A stretch of DNA of 6,131 bases from CAVZLD01 sp964522605 (GTDB taxonomy: Bacteria; Planctomycetota; Planctomycetia; Pirellulales; Pirellulaceae): assembly GCA_964522605.1 (NCBI GenBank), contig CAZFWV010000392.1:1-6131 (forward strand), written 5' to 3'. Of this stretch, positions 5,907 to 6,131 are shown in pieces. Position numbers and translations under genes: made by a program. Each line of letters begins with the position of its first letter. Within the stretch, counting starts at the first letter, position 1. Below the pieces are notes generated by a model. It was not told where the DNA came from and ran no database searches. It was given only the letters and a program-made list of their open reading frames with translations.

Positions 5907-6131
5907 GGCCCGTCAGGGCCGTCAGTCAATAGCCAGGGGCGCGAGCCCCTGGAACGATAAGCCGTGTGAATAGTCAGCCCCGTCAGGGGCGACGGTTAAT
6001 AGCCAGGGGCGTGAGCCCCTGGAACAATGGGGCGTGTGAATAGTCAGCCCCGTCAGGGGCGACGGTTAATAGCCAGGGGCGTGAGCCCCTGGGACAATGG
6101 ACCGTATAAGAAGGCAGCCCCGTCAGGGGCG
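5907..6131. repeat. Tandem array of 70-bp units, each with two hairpins
   Basis: Three full units (5907-5976, 5977-6046, 6047-6116) and the first 15 bases of a fourth are visible; the array runs off the window. Each unit holds hairpin A, a 5-bp stem with a GTCA loop (5907-5920, 5977-5990, 6047-6060, 6117-6130), a 12-base linker, hairpin B, an 8-bp stem CCAGGGGC/GCCCCTGG with a 4-base loop (5933-5952, 6003-6022, 6073-6092), and a 24-base linker. Units 2 and 3 are identical over the first 46 bases but match at only 16 of 24 linker positions, so the hairpins are the conserved part. Similar GC-rich palindromes are familiar to me from planctomycete intergenic regions, from memory only. The role is unknown. 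Confidence 0.9.

Noticed and set aside
5783..5907. 8-bp inverted repeat CTTGAGAT/ATCTCAAG enclosing the post-rnfB hairpins
   Set aside because: The match does not extend and an 8-bp pair in a stretch this long is fairly likely by chance. It was kept only as a note.
5831..5932. 33-codon ORF starting ATG 5831 behind GGAGG
   Set aside because: GGAGG at 5824-5828 is only 2 bases from the ATG, and the frame runs through the hairpin and into the first repeat unit. It is not a plausible gene.
5907..6131. CRISPR array
   Set aside because: The parts between palindromes are similar from unit to unit instead of unique, the period is a whole 70-bp tandem unit, and no cas gene is present.

Overview
The window is dominated by one complete six-gene operon, all on the + strand, for an Rnf complex: a membrane-bound, ion-translocating ferredoxin:NAD+ oxidoreductase. 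The order is rnfC-rnfD-rnfG-rnfE-rnfA-rnfB, the CDGEAB order typical of clostridial and Bacteroides-type operons rather than the rsxABCDGE order of E. coli. All six subunits look intact, and the cofactor motifs are readable: two CxxCxxCxxxCP motifs in RnfC, FMN-attachment threonines in RnfD and RnfG, the paired membrane cysteines of RnfE and RnfA, and several Fe-S motifs in RnfB.

The DNA is moderately GC-rich. Shine-Dalgarno sites are clear at some genes and absent at others, and the operon is flanked by short palindromic repeats. RnfB is of the long type (301 aa). Together this suggests a planctomycete (Planctomycetota), but that is inference from style and memory of such genomes, not proof.

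Layout. 1-80: imperfect inverted repeat built of 7-bp units. About 81-329: no convincing gene, only one weak promoter candidate. 330-602: a small ORF for a cysteine-rich protein with two predicted membrane helices, overlapping the start of rnfC by 14 bases; it may be an RseC-like accessory protein. 589-5743: rnfCDGEAB, with gaps of 8 to 22 bases, so almost certainly one transcript. 5744-5906: non-coding, with a long imperfect hairpin at 5823-5875. 5907-6131 and past the window edge: a tandem array of exact 70-bp period, each unit carrying two hairpins, one of which shows a compensatory base-pair change.

How the genes work together. From knowledge of the family, RnfB receives electrons from ferredoxin, and RnfC carries the NAD(H)/FMN site and two Fe-S clusters. 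RnfD and RnfG hold covalent FMN. RnfA and RnfE are inverted-topology membrane subunits sharing an intramembrane Fe-S centre. The complex couples ferredoxin/NAD electron transfer to Na+ or H+ movement, in either direction. Nothing in the window shows which partner process uses it here.

The items most worth a second look are the structured 70-bp repeat array, the loss in RnfB of exactly the four cysteines expected for one Fe-S cluster, and the small cysteine-rich membrane protein coupled to rnfC.
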